64,000 nt of DNA from Coleofasciculus sp. FACHB-1120. Lineage in GTDB: Bacteria > Cyanobacteriota > Cyanobacteriia > Cyanobacteriales > FACHB-T130. The stretch spans positions 1 through 64,000 of the forward strand of contig NZ_JACJTV010000011.1 in the NCBI RefSeq assembly GCF_014698845.1, written 5' to 3'. A program made the position numbers and the translations under genes. This document shows, in pieces, positions 63,618-64,000 of this stretch. Under the pieces are notes generated by a model. The model ran no database searches. It had not been told where the DNA came from and saw only the letters and a list, made by a program, of their open reading frames with translations. Each line of letters starts with the position of its first letter. Within the stretch, counting starts at the first letter, position 1.

Positions 63618-64000
63618 TTACTCTTGCGCGATCGCATACTGAACCAGTTGGCTCATGCGCTGACGCAAAGTTTCTAAGCCAAGGCGCTGACTAGCGGAAA
63701 TAAACACTGCTTGCGGAAATTCTTCCTGTGCCAGAACCAACGTATCGCCATCAACTTCGTCGATTTTATTAAACACAACCATTACTGGGCCGGGTGTTAT
63801 GGGCATTTCCGACAAGATAGCCATTACAGAACGAATCTGACTTTGCCACGCCGGATGGGATAAATCCACCACATGAAGCAGCGCGTCAGCTTCCGTCACT
63901 TCCTCCAAGGTGGCGCGAAAAGCATCCATTAAAGAAGGCGGCAACTCGTGAATAAATCCCACTGTGTCTGTCAGCACAATCTGGAGGGGTTGAGCCATCA
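63618..64000 (-). CDS. hflX: GTPase HflX, C-terminal part (truncated by window edge)
   Basis: The visible ~127 residues are the end of an HflX-type ribosome-associated GTPase. G3 is in TDTVGFIHELPPSLMDAF, a switch region distinctive of HflX. G4 is VFNKIDE and G5 is ISASQRLG. The N-terminal domain and Walker A lie beyond the window; the methionine near 63998 is internal. The family rescues or splits ribosomes under stress. Confidence 0.93.
   Translation of the reverse strand, partial: MAQPLQIVLTDTVGFIHELPPSLMDAFRATLEEVTEADALLHVVDLSHPAWQSQIRSVMAILSEMPITPGPVMVVFNKIDEVDGDTLVLAQEEFPQAVFISASQRLGLETLRQRMSQLVQYAIAQE

Overview
This window is a piece of a cyanobacterial chromosome. The evidence is the gene content: a cyanobacterial RNP1/RNP2 glycine-rich RNA-binding protein, PII (GlnB) behind an NtcA-type site, FtsZ/FtsQ, GUN4-domain kinases, a PRC-barrel gene next to smc, DUF2555 and DUF1830 genes, a PEP-CTERM protein, and very frequent GCGATCGC (HIP1) octamers. 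Heptanucleotide tandem repeats (TGAGTGC or CAGTCCT type) and GC-rich hairpin repeats suggest a filamentous lineage with a repeat-rich genome; the genus cannot be fixed from the sequence. I saw no rRNA, tRNA, CRISPR array or intact insertion sequence.

Layout. 0.3-8.4 kb: RNA-binding protein, MFS transporter, acetolactate synthase large subunit with a zinc-ribbon tail, Crp-type regulator, carboxylesterase that appears to start at CTG, and DUF2555-coaBC-speD. 8.4-12.6 kb (minus): DUF350 membrane protein, FemAB-like transferase, spermidine-synthase-like protein with a membrane tail, and DUF4178 protein. With speD this forms a polyamine-linked envelope cluster, headed by a 36-bp dyad. 12.6-16.4 kb: two Ser/Thr kinases with one and two GUN4 domains, separated by a decayed small gene. 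16.5-20.7 kb: Phn/selenate-type ABC transporter operon with an embedded GNAT gene. 20.8-30.5 kb: phosphodiester glycosidase, gamma-glutamylcyclotransferase-like protein, secreted triple-repeat protein, rdgB, glnB, coiled-coil membrane protein, thiD, ftsZ, ftsQ. 31-36.6 kb: P-loop ATPase, glyS, murD.

36.7-43.4 kb (minus) is an accessory region made by tandem duplication of a unit: M28 peptidase, OmpR-type regulator, a coiled-coil winged-helix regulator, a tiny zinc-ribbon protein, a ~100-residue unknown and DUF1830. Each copy has since lost different parts: a broken M28 gene in one, a roughly 60-bp stub of the response regulator in the other. The surviving response regulator has Asn in place of the phospho-acceptor Asp and Tyr in place of the conserved Lys, so this regulatory family looks phosphorylation-independent.

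43.5-50.5 kb holds a TauE/UreH-ferric-reductase-like membrane protein, an in-frame relic of a non-ribosomal peptide synthetase adenylation domain, a secreted protein, the PRC-barrel protein and smc. 50.7-56.5 kb (plus) is the most defence-like stretch: a NACHT ATPase with a glycine-zipper-like membrane repeat, a PD-(D/E)XK-like nuclease and a kinase-NACHT-membrane fusion, lying between minus-strand genes. 56.6-64 kb holds a HAMP-cyclase, an unknown, a molybdopterin-binding-fold lipoprotein, pheS, surE, a PEP-CTERM protein and the 3' end of hflX, which runs off the window.

Dispersed repeats have entered coding sequence in frame in at least two conserved genes, the fused ABC permease and smc.
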